From: an uncultured Gammaproteobacteria bacterium
GTDB lineage: Bacteria; Pseudomonadota; Gammaproteobacteria; Pseudomonadales; Pseudohongiellaceae
Reading direction: 5' to 3'
Assembly: GCA_913031035.1 (NCBI GenBank)
Contig: CAJWGN010000002.1
Location: forward strand, 39,471-103,470
DNA: 64,000 nt
Below the pieces are notes generated by a model. It was not told the origin of the DNA. It saw nothing but the letters and a program-made list of their open reading frames with translations, and made no database searches. The number at the start of each line of letters is the position of its first letter. Within the stretch, counting starts at the first letter, position 1. The position numbers and the translations under genes were made by a program. Below, in pieces: positions 9,135 to 17,573 of the stretch.

Positions 9135-10022
9135 ATGCAATTTCAACATCGCGGCCTTCGTACATTTTGTACCGCCGCCGAGTTACTTAGTTTCAAAAAA
9201 GCAGCAAGCGAACTCTGCCTTACCGCCAGTGCTGTCAGTCACCAAATCAGCGATTTGGAAAATGATTTGGGCACAAAGCTGTTTCAACGAAAAACTCGCT
9301 CAGTCTCACTTACCAATGAAGGCTGCCATTTGTTCGAAGAAATACATCCCTATCTTGAGGCAATTGATCAGGCACTGGACACCGTAAAGCAAAACTCAGG
9401 CAAGCAGCGCCTACTAATTCAAATGCCTGAATTCTTCGCCAGTGAATTGCTCATACCCAGAATCAGTGAATTCTCTAAGCAGCATGAGAATATTGATCTG
9501 CGTATCGAGTCCATGGAGACCAGTGAGTCCCTTAACCCAATAGCGGATATCAATATTGTTCTCTCACAGCACACCCCTCCTGCATCCCATGTTAAGAAAT
9601 TATTCCCAATAAGCTATATACCGGCTTGCAGTCGCAAGCAGTTCGCACAATGGCAAAGCAACGGGATCGACCCTGTGGACGCCTTAGAGTCTGCAACGAT
9701 ATTGCTTCACAAGGCTCGACCTAATGCCTGGACTCAATGGGCGAAGCGCGCGGGAATATCGAAACGCAAAACCAAGCAAATTATTTTTGTAGATAGCATG
9801 TTCGCTCTAGCAAGGGCCGCGGAGAAAGGAGTTGGTGTAGCTTTAGTGCCCATGCCGGTAAGTCAGGCATGGTTCGATACAGGTGCTTTGAAGCCGCTTC
9901 ATAAAACCAATCTGGTGACAAAAGATTATTACTGGATGGTTTTGAACGATAATTCTAAAGACAATAAATCTGTCAACATTCTATGGAATTGGATTGCTGA
10001 GATATTCCCACAACATGGATGA
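9135..10022 (+). CDS. LysR-family transcriptional regulator
   Basis: The 295-residue protein has the LysR N-terminal winged helix at residues 5-65 (FCTAAELLSFKKAASELCLT, then ASAVSHQISDLENDLGTKLF), followed by a type-2 periplasmic-binding-like effector domain of about 200 residues. The arrangement and the late ARAAEKGVGVALVPMPVS block resemble the GcvA/AmpR-like subgroup. The ligand cannot be inferred. No divergently transcribed target gene lies against it: upstream is ychJ on the same strand, downstream a secreted TPR-like protein. Confidence 0.9.
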   Translation: MQFQHRGLRTFCTAAELLSFKKAASELCLTASAVSHQISDLENDLGTKLFQRKTRSVSLTNEGCHLFEEIHPYLEAIDQALDTVKQNSGKQRLLIQMPEFFASELLIPRISEFSKQHENIDLRIESMETSESLNPIADINIVLSQHTPPASHVKKLFPISYIPACSRKQFAQWQSNGIDPVDALESATILLHKARPNAWTQWAKRAGISKRKTKQIIFVDSMFALARAAEKGVGVALVPMPVSQAWFDTGALKPLHKTNLVTKDYYWMVLNDNSKDNKSVNILWNWIAEIFPQHG

Positions 10023-10143
10023 ATTTTATTCATCCATTAAGTGATTATTCATACTTTGTCGAAACTCATTTCACTCACTACTATCAGTACAAGCTACTTA
10101 TTTATTTCCTTTGTTTGTTTTATTTACCTTCTTGGAGAACGAC

Positions 10144-10647
10144 ATGAAACGTACGAAAGCTAGATCACGCATTGCTTCACTATTGATTGCCGGCGCTTTA
10201 TCTATAACAGCTGCAGGCTCAGTCCTAGCAGAATACCGACTAACCGCCTTTGGAGACACTATAGGATTCCGTAGCCTTATCTCTGCGGATATCGAAAGCA
10301 TCGAGTCAACATTTAGCGGAGTCAGCCTAACCGGCCTTGACCATTTTGAAGCCAACAACCTCTGTGTTGCACAGATTTTGCTTAAAGACTTCGACCAAGC
10401 AATTAGTACCTGTAACGCAGCCATTAACAAGACTAAAAAAGCATTTGCAGTAAGTCCAATGGCTATCAATTCAGCGACCGCTTCAATTTATTCCAATATG
10501 GCTATTGCCAAAGCCATGAGCGGTGATAAAGACAGTGCGATTAAAGACCTAGAATTAGCAATGTCCTACAACAGTAAAGATAAAAATGTGAACACAAATT
10601 ATGATCGGTTATCACCTATAGCAAACCTTACTGCGGCACTTCCGTAG
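10144..10647 (+). CDS. Secreted TPR-like protein of unknown function
   Basis: The 167-residue product starts with a signal peptide (MKRTKARSRIASLLIAGALS, then ITAAGSVLAE). Two degenerate tetratricopeptide-like helical pairs follow: NLCVAQILLKDFDQAISTCN and SNMAIAKAMSGDKDSAIKDL. Start chosen at ATG 10144 because GGAG precedes it by about 8 bases; a further upstream start would bury the signal peptide. Small periplasmic TPR proteins of this type are common in marine gammaproteobacteria and lack an assigned role. A rho-independent terminator follows at 10720-10756. Confidence 0.75.
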   Translation: MKRTKARSRIASLLIAGALSITAAGSVLAEYRLTAFGDTIGFRSLISADIESIESTFSGVSLTGLDHFEANNLCVAQILLKDFDQAISTCNAAINKTKKAFAVSPMAINSATASIYSNMAIAKAMSGDKDSAIKDLELAMSYNSKDKNVNTNYDRLSPIANLTAALP

Positions 10648-10719
10648 CAAGACTTTAGCGACACTTTAGTAACACCTGTTTTTTTTGAGAACTAGCTGCC
10701 TCTCCAGTGGCTCTCCCTC

Positions 10720-10756
10720 GGCCGAGTAATTTTAACTAACTACTCGGCCTTTTTTT
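10720..10756 (+). terminator. Rho-independent terminator after the TPR-like gene
   Basis: A perfect 9-bp stem, GGCCGAGTA (10720-10728) with TACTCGGCC (10741-10749), is followed by seven T (10750-10756). It ends the forward TPR-like gene and separates it from the convergent flavin oxidoreductase gene. Confidence 0.9.
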
Positions 10757-10826
10757 CACACGTTATCCTGACTTTGTTTCCAGCCCTATTATTTAGATCG
10801 AGCTTTCGCAAAGGAAAAAATGAAAC

Positions 10827-11792
10827 TTAAGAGGATAGAACTTTAGCTTTAGCCGCTTCATACTCAGCTCTGAGCTTTGCCACTAGATCTCCAGTAGCCT
10901 GAACTTCCTTAATCGCGTTAATTCCCTGACCGCAGCCCCAAATATCTTTCCAGGCTTTTGCCTTTGAACTACTGCCGGAACCAAAATTCATTTTTGAGGG
11001 GTCGCTTTCAGGAAGGTTATCTGGATCTAAGCCAGCGGCCTCAATCGATGGCTTCAAGTAATTGCCGTGAACACCGGTAAATAAATTCGTATAAACAATG
11101 TCGCTCGATGCGAAGTCAACCAAGGCTTGTTTATAAGCCGGATCTGCATTTGCCTCCTTCGTCGCGATAAAGGAAGATCCCATATAGGCAAGGTCAGCGC
11201 CCATAGCCTGAGCTGCTAACACGCTTTGACCAGTAGAAATGGCACCGGATAGCAACACAGGACCGTCAAACCACTCACGCACTTCTTGGATAAAAGCCAT
11301 TGGAGAAAGAGTTCCCGCATGGCCTCCAGCACCGGCTGCTACACAAATAAGTCCATCAGCTCCTTTCTCGATCGCTTTTTTAGCAAAACGATTGTTGATA
11401 ACATCATGCAAACAAATGCCACCATAAGAATGAATCGCATCGAACACTTCTGGCCTTGCGCCCAGTGATGTAATCACAATCGGCACCTTGTGTTTGACGC
11501 ACATTTCCACATCATGCATCAGTCGGTCATTAGAGTTATGGACTATTTGATTTACCGCGAATGGTGCAGCAGGAGAGTCTGGATTAGCTTGATTATATGC
11601 ATCGAGCTCTTCGTTGATTTGGGTAAGCCAAGTATCAAGCATCTCAGCTGGACGAGCATTGAGTGAAGGGAACGATCCAACCACTCCAGCCTTACATTGG
11701 CTAATCACGAGTTCTGGGCCAGAAATAATAAACAGAGGTGCCCCAACTACTGGTATTGAAAGGCGATCTTGCATAATGGTAGGTATAGACAT
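10827..11792 (-). CDS. NAD(P)H-dependent flavin oxidoreductase, nitronate monooxygenase/YrpB family
   Basis: The 321-residue TIM-barrel protein matches the nitronate monooxygenase/2-nitropropane dioxygenase superfamily. Supporting blocks are PVVGAPLFIISGPELV at the N-terminus, the FMN-binding GADGLICVAAGAGGHAGTLSP, the barrel block PVLLSGAISTGQSV, and AAQAMGADLAYMGSSFIAT at the phosphate site. It probably oxidises a nitronate or acts as an NAD(P)H:quinone/enoyl reductase; the subfamily is not resolved. It is the last gene of a reverse-strand group with a NIPSNAP protein (60-bp gap) and a YghU-type GST, which hints at detoxification. Confidence 0.87.
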   Translation of the reverse strand: MSIPTIMQDRLSIPVVGAPLFIISGPELVISQCKAGVVGSFPSLNARPAEMLDTWLTQINEELDAYNQANPDSPAAPFAVNQIVHNSNDRLMHDVEMCVKHKVPIVITSLGARPEVFDAIHSYGGICLHDVINNRFAKKAIEKGADGLICVAAGAGGHAGTLSPMAFIQEVREWFDGPVLLSGAISTGQSVLAAQAMGADLAYMGSSFIATKEANADPAYKQALVDFASSDIVYTNLFTGVHGNYLKPSIEAAGLDPDNLPESDPSKMNFGSGSSSKAKAWKDIWGCGQGINAIKEVQATGDLVAKLRAEYEAAKAKVLSS

Positions 11793-11852
11793 TGATAACT
11801 CACTACTTAAATTGAGGGGTATTTAGAATCTAAATACCCGGTTGCTGTTTGC

Positions 11853-12293
11853 TTAATGAAGCGGTGAAAAATTAGTTGGATCTAAGAACATGTTTTGAAC
11901 GTCAGTGACGATCGGACCGTCTTCTACCGACGCGGCTCGCATGGGAGGCCATAGAGGATCAGCACCAAATGCTTTCCATGAGGCTGCAGCAGCTTCACGG
12001 CTGTCATGAGCCAGCATATATACCAAGGTATTCTCGGATAGCTCATCATTATCTGGGACCCAATAGCCCACGCTGGTCATACCGTGCTTAACGAAGAGAT
12101 CCACTTCTCCGCCAGAAAATCGTTTAAGCAGCGCAGGAAGACGTCCTGGCGCAACAGTGTAAGTTCTCATTTCATAGACTTTTTGGTCCTGTGCATGAAC
12201 CACAGAGTTCGGTTGCAGCACAGAGCTTGCCAACAGAATTAGACAGAGCATTCCTGCTGTTGCGGCGATTTTTGTCACTATTTTGATTCTCAT
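11853..12293 (-). CDS. Exported NIPSNAP-family protein
   Basis: The 146-residue protein carries a long signal peptide (MRIKIVTKIAATAGMLCLIL...VVHAQD). One NIPSNAP ferredoxin-like domain follows: KVYEMRTYTVAPGRLPALLK, then FVKHGMTSVGYWVP, LVYMLAHDSREAAAASWKAF and the C-terminal LDPTNFSPL. NIPSNAP proteins form dimeric alpha-beta barrels; the biochemical role of bacterial secreted members is unknown. GGAAGAG precedes the ATG closely. It lies 60 bp upstream of the flavin oxidoreductase gene. Confidence 0.87.
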   Translation of the reverse strand: MRIKIVTKIAATAGMLCLILLASSVLQPNSVVHAQDQKVYEMRTYTVAPGRLPALLKRFSGGEVDLFVKHGMTSVGYWVPDNDELSENTLVYMLAHDSREAAAASWKAFGADPLWPPMRAASVEDGPIVTDVQNMFLDPTNFSPLH

Positions 12294-12478
12294 ACTCTTC
12301 CCTCATTTATGATGTTAGGTGTGCGAAGACTAAAGTAGATGCTGGGCGAGGAACAGAATTAATTGCACCCCTCGCATTTCTTTAAGGCAACCTGATAAAC
12401 GTTGCCTTCATTATAATTGCTCTTTAGCTGAAGTACATTTTACTGCTTTACGCTTCGTTGCTTTATTCTGCTTTCGGT

Positions 12479-13360
12479 TTAATCGGTTACCTGAGCATCC
12501 AATTTGTCCTGAGTTCGGTTCTCAAAATCAGCAGCACTGTGCCTCTCACGTAGCTGCTTATCTAGCGGCCCCCAGGCTCTATTGACTATTCTTCCTCTTT
12601 TTACCGCTTCTCTCTGAGAGATTTCATCTGCCCATCGACCCAAATTGCTATAGGATTTTGTGTCGAGAAACTCTGCGGCATCGTATACCGCTCCGGTATA
12701 AACAGCTCCATACCAAGGCCAAATCGCGATATCAGCAATCGAATACTCATCCCCACACATGTAGCGGTTGTTAGCCAAGTGGCGATCCAACACATCTAGC
12801 TGGCGCTTTACTTCCATTGCAAAGCGGTCGATGCAGTACTCAATTTTTATAGGCGCATAGGCGTAGAAATGGCCAAAACCCCCGCCTAAATAAGGAGCGC
12901 TGCCCATTTGCCAAAATAACCACGACATACACTCCGCTCGAAGCATCGGCTCACTAGGAATTAATACACCAAATTTCTCGGCCAAATGAAGCAGTATGGC
13001 ACCTGACTCAAATAGACGAATCGGCGTTGACGCGCTGTTGTCAATAAGCGCTGGGATTTTGGAATTTGGATTGGCACCGACAAACCCGCTGCCAAACTGA
13101 TCTCCTTCGGATATATTAATTAGATAGGCATCATACTCGGCGCCTTCAAAACCGAGCGCTAGCAGCTCCTCTAGCATTACCGTTACTTTGACGCCATTTG
13201 GAGTAGCCAAAGAATGCAACTGCAATGGATGCTTGCCCACTGGGAGTTCTTTGTCATGCGTAGCACCGGCGGTTGGCTTATTTATTTTTGAAAAAGCACC
13301 ACCGTTTTCGGAATCCCACTTCCAAACCTTGGGGGGGACGTATGAAGTTGGCTCAGCCAT
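12479..13360 (-). CDS. yghU: YghU-type glutathione S-transferase / disulfide-bond oxidoreductase
   Basis: The 293-residue protein has the long N-terminal extension typical of YghU (YVPPKVWKWDSENGGAFSKI). A thioredoxin-fold GST domain (LQLHSLATPNGVKVTVMLEE) follows, with NPNSKIPALID and FESGAILLHLAEKFG making the glutathione site. A helical C-terminal domain contains WLFWQMGSAPYLGGGFGHFY and YSIADIAIWPW. YghU and YfcG bind two glutathiones and reduce disulfides and organic hydroperoxides. First gene of a group with the NIPSNAP (185-bp gap) and flavin oxidoreductase genes. Confidence 0.93.
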   Translation of the reverse strand: MAEPTSYVPPKVWKWDSENGGAFSKINKPTAGATHDKELPVGKHPLQLHSLATPNGVKVTVMLEELLALGFEGAEYDAYLINISEGDQFGSGFVGANPNSKIPALIDNSASTPIRLFESGAILLHLAEKFGVLIPSEPMLRAECMSWLFWQMGSAPYLGGGFGHFYAYAPIKIEYCIDRFAMEVKRQLDVLDRHLANNRYMCGDEYSIADIAIWPWYGAVYTGAVYDAAEFLDTKSYSNLGRWADEISQREAVKRGRIVNRAWGPLDKQLRERHSAADFENRTQDKLDAQVTD

Positions 13361-13638
13361 CTAATTCTCCCTGCGTTTCAGCAGTCTTTACAATTTTCAG
13401 CTGGTCGTCATTATAAATAACCACAAACCATTAACGCTCGATGAACTTCGATGAACGGATACGGAGCTTAACCTATGTAGCAATTCTTGCAAGCAGCCAT
13501 ACCCGATAGTCCCCCTATCTCTTTGGTAAAGATCAACATCAGCTTAGCATTGAGAGTTACTCTGAACCGACTTAATACACCCTTAAACCTTACCAACACT
13601 TAGTAACACTGGTGGATATCACTACACTTAGCAGAGGC

Positions 13639-13875
13639 TTGAATTTGACTCAGGTCACTCTTTACGGCCCTGGCAATATTCTCGGCGCTGGTATCCATGT
13701 ATTGATTGGCAAAGTGTTATAATAAGCAGGCTACCTTGCGCCTTTCTCATTTCTCATTTCTCATTTCTAATCGCAACCATGGATGCAGTAATGACAGCTT
13801 GCTCATTTGCGAGCTGTTCGCGCGCCATTTTGTTAGCGCCATAGGTCCGAGCTATGTGAGTCACAGTACCAACCA
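13639..13875 (+). pseudogene. APC-family amino-acid permease, N-terminal remnant
   Basis: In one frame the DNA encodes LNLTQVTLYGPGNILGAGIH, then VLIGKVL and a stop, matching the first transmembrane helix of APC permeases (YGxGxILGAGIYVLIG). After frame changes it continues as AGYLAPFSFL, LIATMDAVMTACSFA, an AELFAR-like segment, and SAIGPSYV, equivalent to helix 2 and the SAxGPxYV motif. Frame is lost around an embedded heptamer repeat (13743-13768) and again by loss of one base in the SFAEL segment. Nothing recognisable follows, so about 85% of the gene is gone. Confidence 0.72.
13743..13768. repeat. Heptanucleotide tandem repeat (TTTCTCA)n
   Basis: The unit TTTCTCA occurs 3.7 times perfectly, inside the APC permease remnant at a point where the reading frame is lost. 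Confidence 0.9.
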
Positions 13876-14777
13876 CCCGGAACTTGCGGCTCTTAGAGAT
13901 CCAAAAAACTAGGGGCTTGGTCAATGACAAAAAAGCTGCCGAATCAATTTTATGCTGTGTTGCTTTTCAAAAAGTATTTGCACAGTGATTTTCTTAGACT
14001 CGATTTCAATCAAATACAAAGAAGTCTCAAATACTGCGACCGAACAATTCAAAACGTGGACGGCCCATCCACTAGGCTGCGTGCAGATGGGTATAATTCT
14101 TCTAGCGACGCTGATTGGCCTTACCTCGCTATGGATTAATTGCTAGCAAAGCAACCTGAATATACGCGGACATTGTTATTGCCCATTGCCGAGGCTTTGG
14201 TGCCGTAGAATTTCATGATCGGGGTAACAGCAGCTGACAATTAGTTCAACATTGCCCGGGCTCCCCTCCCTCTGATTAAAACCCGTAGTTGAAATGGAAA
14301 CCATGTTGTTCTTGCCGCCGAGATAATTTAAACAGCACATCCCAAGTCAATGGACGAATTACTGTCCGCTTATCCCGCAACTGCCAACCAGCCTCACTTG
14401 CTAGATGAAACACCGACAGTTGTTTTGGAGAAAAGGGAAGAAAAACCTTCTATCGACGTTCTAGTGATGAGTGCCATTTCAAGGTCAAGACTGTTAAAAA
14501 TGCTTATTGGTTGCACTGCAAAAAAGTGTCTTGATTTCATGGATACCTATATATTGGTGATCAAACTGCTAATGTCCCAGCATCGTAATACCTCACGTGC
14601 CACCTCAATAGTGGCGCTATAATTAGAGATCGCGCCATTTGTTATGTTTACGCTAATATATAGCCTTGCTAGAGTCCCTGCAGGGCTTAGTTATTATACT
14701 TAGGTATTGTGCTTAGCAGGCGAACACAATTAAGCTGGGTCAGCTCGGCTTTAATTGAACTCACCTTTGGACCACCC
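13876..14777. other. Intergenic stretch, no supported gene
   Basis: About 900 bases before the M1 peptidase. Short frames near 13924-14146 and 14350-14622 show no family resemblance; the first could be further permease debris because it ends in a hydrophobic run (MGIILLATLIGLTSLW). The peptidase promoter should lie near 14640-14770. Confidence 0.4.
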
Positions 14778-16487
14778 ATGAAATTCTGTCTTCCCTTCAT
14801 TGTATCTGCTTATGCACTCTTACAAGGTTGCGCAACCAACCCATCCTTAAACCCGGTAACAGCTGTTTCCAGCGGTGAACTGACTGCGCTGCAAGCGCTT
14901 TACGATGTGAAGCATTACCAGCTTGAGATTGAAGTTGTTCCAGAGCAAAAAACTATTATCGGTAATGTCAGTATGACAGCGCTCGCTTTAGGGGAGATAA
15001 CTCAGATTGAACTGGATTTCGATCCGCGCTTTAAGATTGCGATGGTCACCGTTAACGAACGCCAAGCCGACTTCGAGTCGTTTAATGGCAAGCTGCTAAT
15101 CACTACTGACGTTCTAGCGCGCGGGTCAGAATTCACAACCTCAGTTTCTTACAAGGGCAGACCCTATGAAGCTGAGAACCCACCTTGGGATGGTGGTTTT
15201 GTGTGGAATCGAACCGAATCAGGACAGCATTGGGTTGCCACCGCAGTGCAAGGCAGAGGCTGCGATTTGTATTGGCCCTGCAAAGACCATATCTCTGACA
15301 AACCAGAGCGCGGCGCCGATATGCTCATTACCGTGCCAAATGATCTTGTCGCTGTAATGAATGGCGTCTTAGTCTCTGAGCAATCGATAAAGAATAAAAC
15401 GCGTTACCACTGGCAAACCACTAACCCTATCTCTGCGTATCATTTGGCAATTAATATCGGACCATTTAAAACGTTCGAACTTGAGCATCAAAGTTTGATA
15501 GGCACTGGCGATGAATCGCCAAGCACTTTTCCAATAGTGTTCTATCACATCACTGAGGACATGGGGAAAATCGAAAATCTGATCAAAACGGATTTTTTAT
15601 CACAGCTGGATTTTTACGAGCGCACTCTTGGCCCTTACCCTTGGGGCAACGAAAAAATCGGCATTGTTGAGATCCCTTATCTAGGAATGGAACACCAGAC
15701 CATGAACGGTTACGGCAATAAGTTTCGACAAGACCCTGACGGATTTGACTGGCTAATGCAGCATGAGTTCGCTCACGAATGGTTTGGCAATCTCATGACT
15801 CAAGAAGCAAGTCGCGACTTTTGGCTGCACGAGGGATTTGCTAATTATATGCAGCCAATCTATGCACAGGATGTTATCGGAGATGCGGGGTTTTGGAGCA
15901 AAATGTGGCGAAACTACAATGCTATTGCTAGCTGCAAGCCTGTCATTCCTGAAGAAGATGTATCCATGGATTATTTTGATTCCAACGACCCTTATTTCAA
16001 AGGTAGCTGGACCTTGCATACACTGCGCTGGATGATGGGGGAGGAGAAATTTTGGAATGCAGTTAGGCGATTAATTTATGATACGCCTGACCCTTGGTCA
16101 CTAAGCTATCCAATCACACCAACCAAACGCAGTAGCGAGGATTTTATCACCATAGCAAGCGATGAGTACGGCGAGGATTTACGCTGGTTTTTTGATGCGT
16201 ATTTGTTCTCGAAAGACATTCCGACGTTGGAAGTTGATCGCAGTAATGACGAATTACGTTTATCTTTTAAAGACTTACCAAACCTAATATTGGATATACC
16301 GGTGGTCTTATATGAAGACGGTGCAGTTGAAAGCGGTAGACATAACGTGAGCAGGTCCACCACTCTGTCAATACGCAGCGATGGCTCAAGTCATGCGGTG
16401 CAAAGCAGTGCACGAATTCAGATTGACCCAGAAGTCAAAATATTCAGGGAGTTCAGCACAGCTCAGCGCTGCCAAATAAGTCAATAA
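14778..16487 (+). CDS. M1-family zinc aminopeptidase, lipoprotein
   Basis: From ATG 14778 the product has 569 residues and begins with a lipoprotein signal (MKFCLPFIVSAYALLQGC), so it is probably anchored to a membrane. A longer frame from 14709 would bury this signal. The zinc site HEFAHEW lies at 329-335 with the third ligand Glu352 (HExxH-x18-E). The exopeptidase motif is GMEHQTMNGYG, a known variant of GAMEN. The N-terminal beta domain and catalytic domain are present; the long C-terminal helical domain of PepN is absent, as in shorter secreted M1 enzymes. It should remove N-terminal residues from peptides in the periplasm. First of four forward genes that handle exported or small substrates. 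Confidence 0.92.
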   Translation: MKFCLPFIVSAYALLQGCATNPSLNPVTAVSSGELTALQALYDVKHYQLEIEVVPEQKTIIGNVSMTALALGEITQIELDFDPRFKIAMVTVNERQADFESFNGKLLITTDVLARGSEFTTSVSYKGRPYEAENPPWDGGFVWNRTESGQHWVATAVQGRGCDLYWPCKDHISDKPERGADMLITVPNDLVAVMNGVLVSEQSIKNKTRYHWQTTNPISAYHLAINIGPFKTFELEHQSLIGTGDESPSTFPIVFYHITEDMGKIENLIKTDFLSQLDFYERTLGPYPWGNEKIGIVEIPYLGMEHQTMNGYGNKFRQDPDGFDWLMQHEFAHEWFGNLMTQEASRDFWLHEGFANYMQPIYAQDVIGDAGFWSKMWRNYNAIASCKPVIPEEDVSMDYFDSNDPYFKGSWTLHTLRWMMGEEKFWNAVRRLIYDTPDPWSLSYPITPTKRSSEDFITIASDEYGEDLRWFFDAYLFSKDIPTLEVDRSNDELRLSFKDLPNLILDIPVVLYEDGAVESGRHNVSRSTTLSIRSDGSSHAVQSSARIQIDPEVKIFREFSTAQRCQISQ

Positions 16488-16559
16488 ATTGGGATTTTCT
16501 CAACAAAATTGGCAAGCTAGAGGTCATCAACCTTCGTCATTACCGAGCGTCTGCGAAAT

Positions 16560-17420
16560 ATGAAACTACAAAGCAAATCTTTGTTATCTATCACCGCGGT
16601 AATCGTGACAACGCTTATCGTCTTAAGCAGCTGCATTTCTTTTGAAGTTGACCCAATTAGCGTACTCGATAGCAACGGAAATCCTGCTATCGAGCAGACC
16701 GTTCAGCTAGATCATACCGCTCTGCACTACCTAGAAAGTGGCAATAGCGCTGGCACAGCCTTAGTGTTCATTCATGGCACGCCGGGTAGTATGGGTTTCT
16801 TCTCTGGATACATTACTGACCCAAGACTGGCACAAACACGAAATATCACTATCGATCGGCCAGGATGGGGAAGGTCGATTGTAAATGGCCGCTTTGATCC
16901 TACCTTAACTTTCCAGTCATCCGCACTAGGGGACTGGCTCTGTGACATAAAGCAGGCGTCCCTGAACAATAAATTAGTAATTGTGGCTCATTCTTATGGA
17001 GCTACGTTAACTCCTAAACTTGCTATGGACCACCCACAGTGTATTTCTGCTGCGCTTTTATTGGCCGGAGCCGCCGACCCGAACTTAACCGCGCCTCGCT
17101 GGTACAATAATTTGACCCATTACCCGCCAGTATCTTGGTTGGCGAGCCTATCTCGTATGGGCCTCAAACGTTCGAACAATGAAATGATGACTGTTAAATC
17201 TGAGTTAGAAAAGATTCAGGAAAATTGGAAAAATCTAAACTTGCCGATTACCGTGATACAGGGCGAAGAAGACGGCTTGGTCCATCCAGATAATGCTGAT
17301 TTCATTGAAATCCAACTTGCTCACATACCCGCTAAAGTCATTCGTATCGAGGGGGCTGGGCATGTTCTCCGGGAAAGTCACAGGGATTTGATCATAGATG
17401 AAATTCTCAAGCTGCTTTAG
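16560..17420 (+). CDS. Alpha/beta hydrolase lipoprotein
   Basis: The 286-residue protein starts with a lipoprotein signal (TTLIVLSSC), so it should be membrane-tethered. The hydrolase core shows the oxyanion motif FIHGTPGS, DRPGWGRS, the nucleophile elbow AHSYGA (Ser catalytic), the acid region GEEDGLVHP and a late His in GAGHVLRES. Substrate unknown. It lies 72 bp after the M1 peptidase and 150 bp before the PQQ dehydrogenase, both on the same strand. Confidence 0.85.
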   Translation: MKLQSKSLLSITAVIVTTLIVLSSCISFEVDPISVLDSNGNPAIEQTVQLDHTALHYLESGNSAGTALVFIHGTPGSMGFFSGYITDPRLAQTRNITIDRPGWGRSIVNGRFDPTLTFQSSALGDWLCDIKQASLNNKLVIVAHSYGATLTPKLAMDHPQCISAALLLAGAADPNLTAPRWYNNLTHYPPVSWLASLSRMGLKRSNNEMMTVKSELEKIQENWKNLNLPITVIQGEEDGLVHPDNADFIEIQLAHIPAKVIRIEGAGHVLRESHRDLIIDEILKLL

Positions 17421-17573
17421 AGCCGCACCGCCCCACTCGTAAATACACGCGGGGCTTATCGTTTGGCATAATCTCTCATCATCTGGCAATGTCATAGACA
17501 ACGCTGTGGTGAACTCTTATTCTGTGGTTTCCTTCTCTCTAATAAGTGACTCAAAGATCACAAGCCATCATCT

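Noticed and set aside
14350-14622. 90-codon forward frame before the M1 peptidase
   Set aside because: No ribosome site or recognisable domain; kept only as intergenic DNA.
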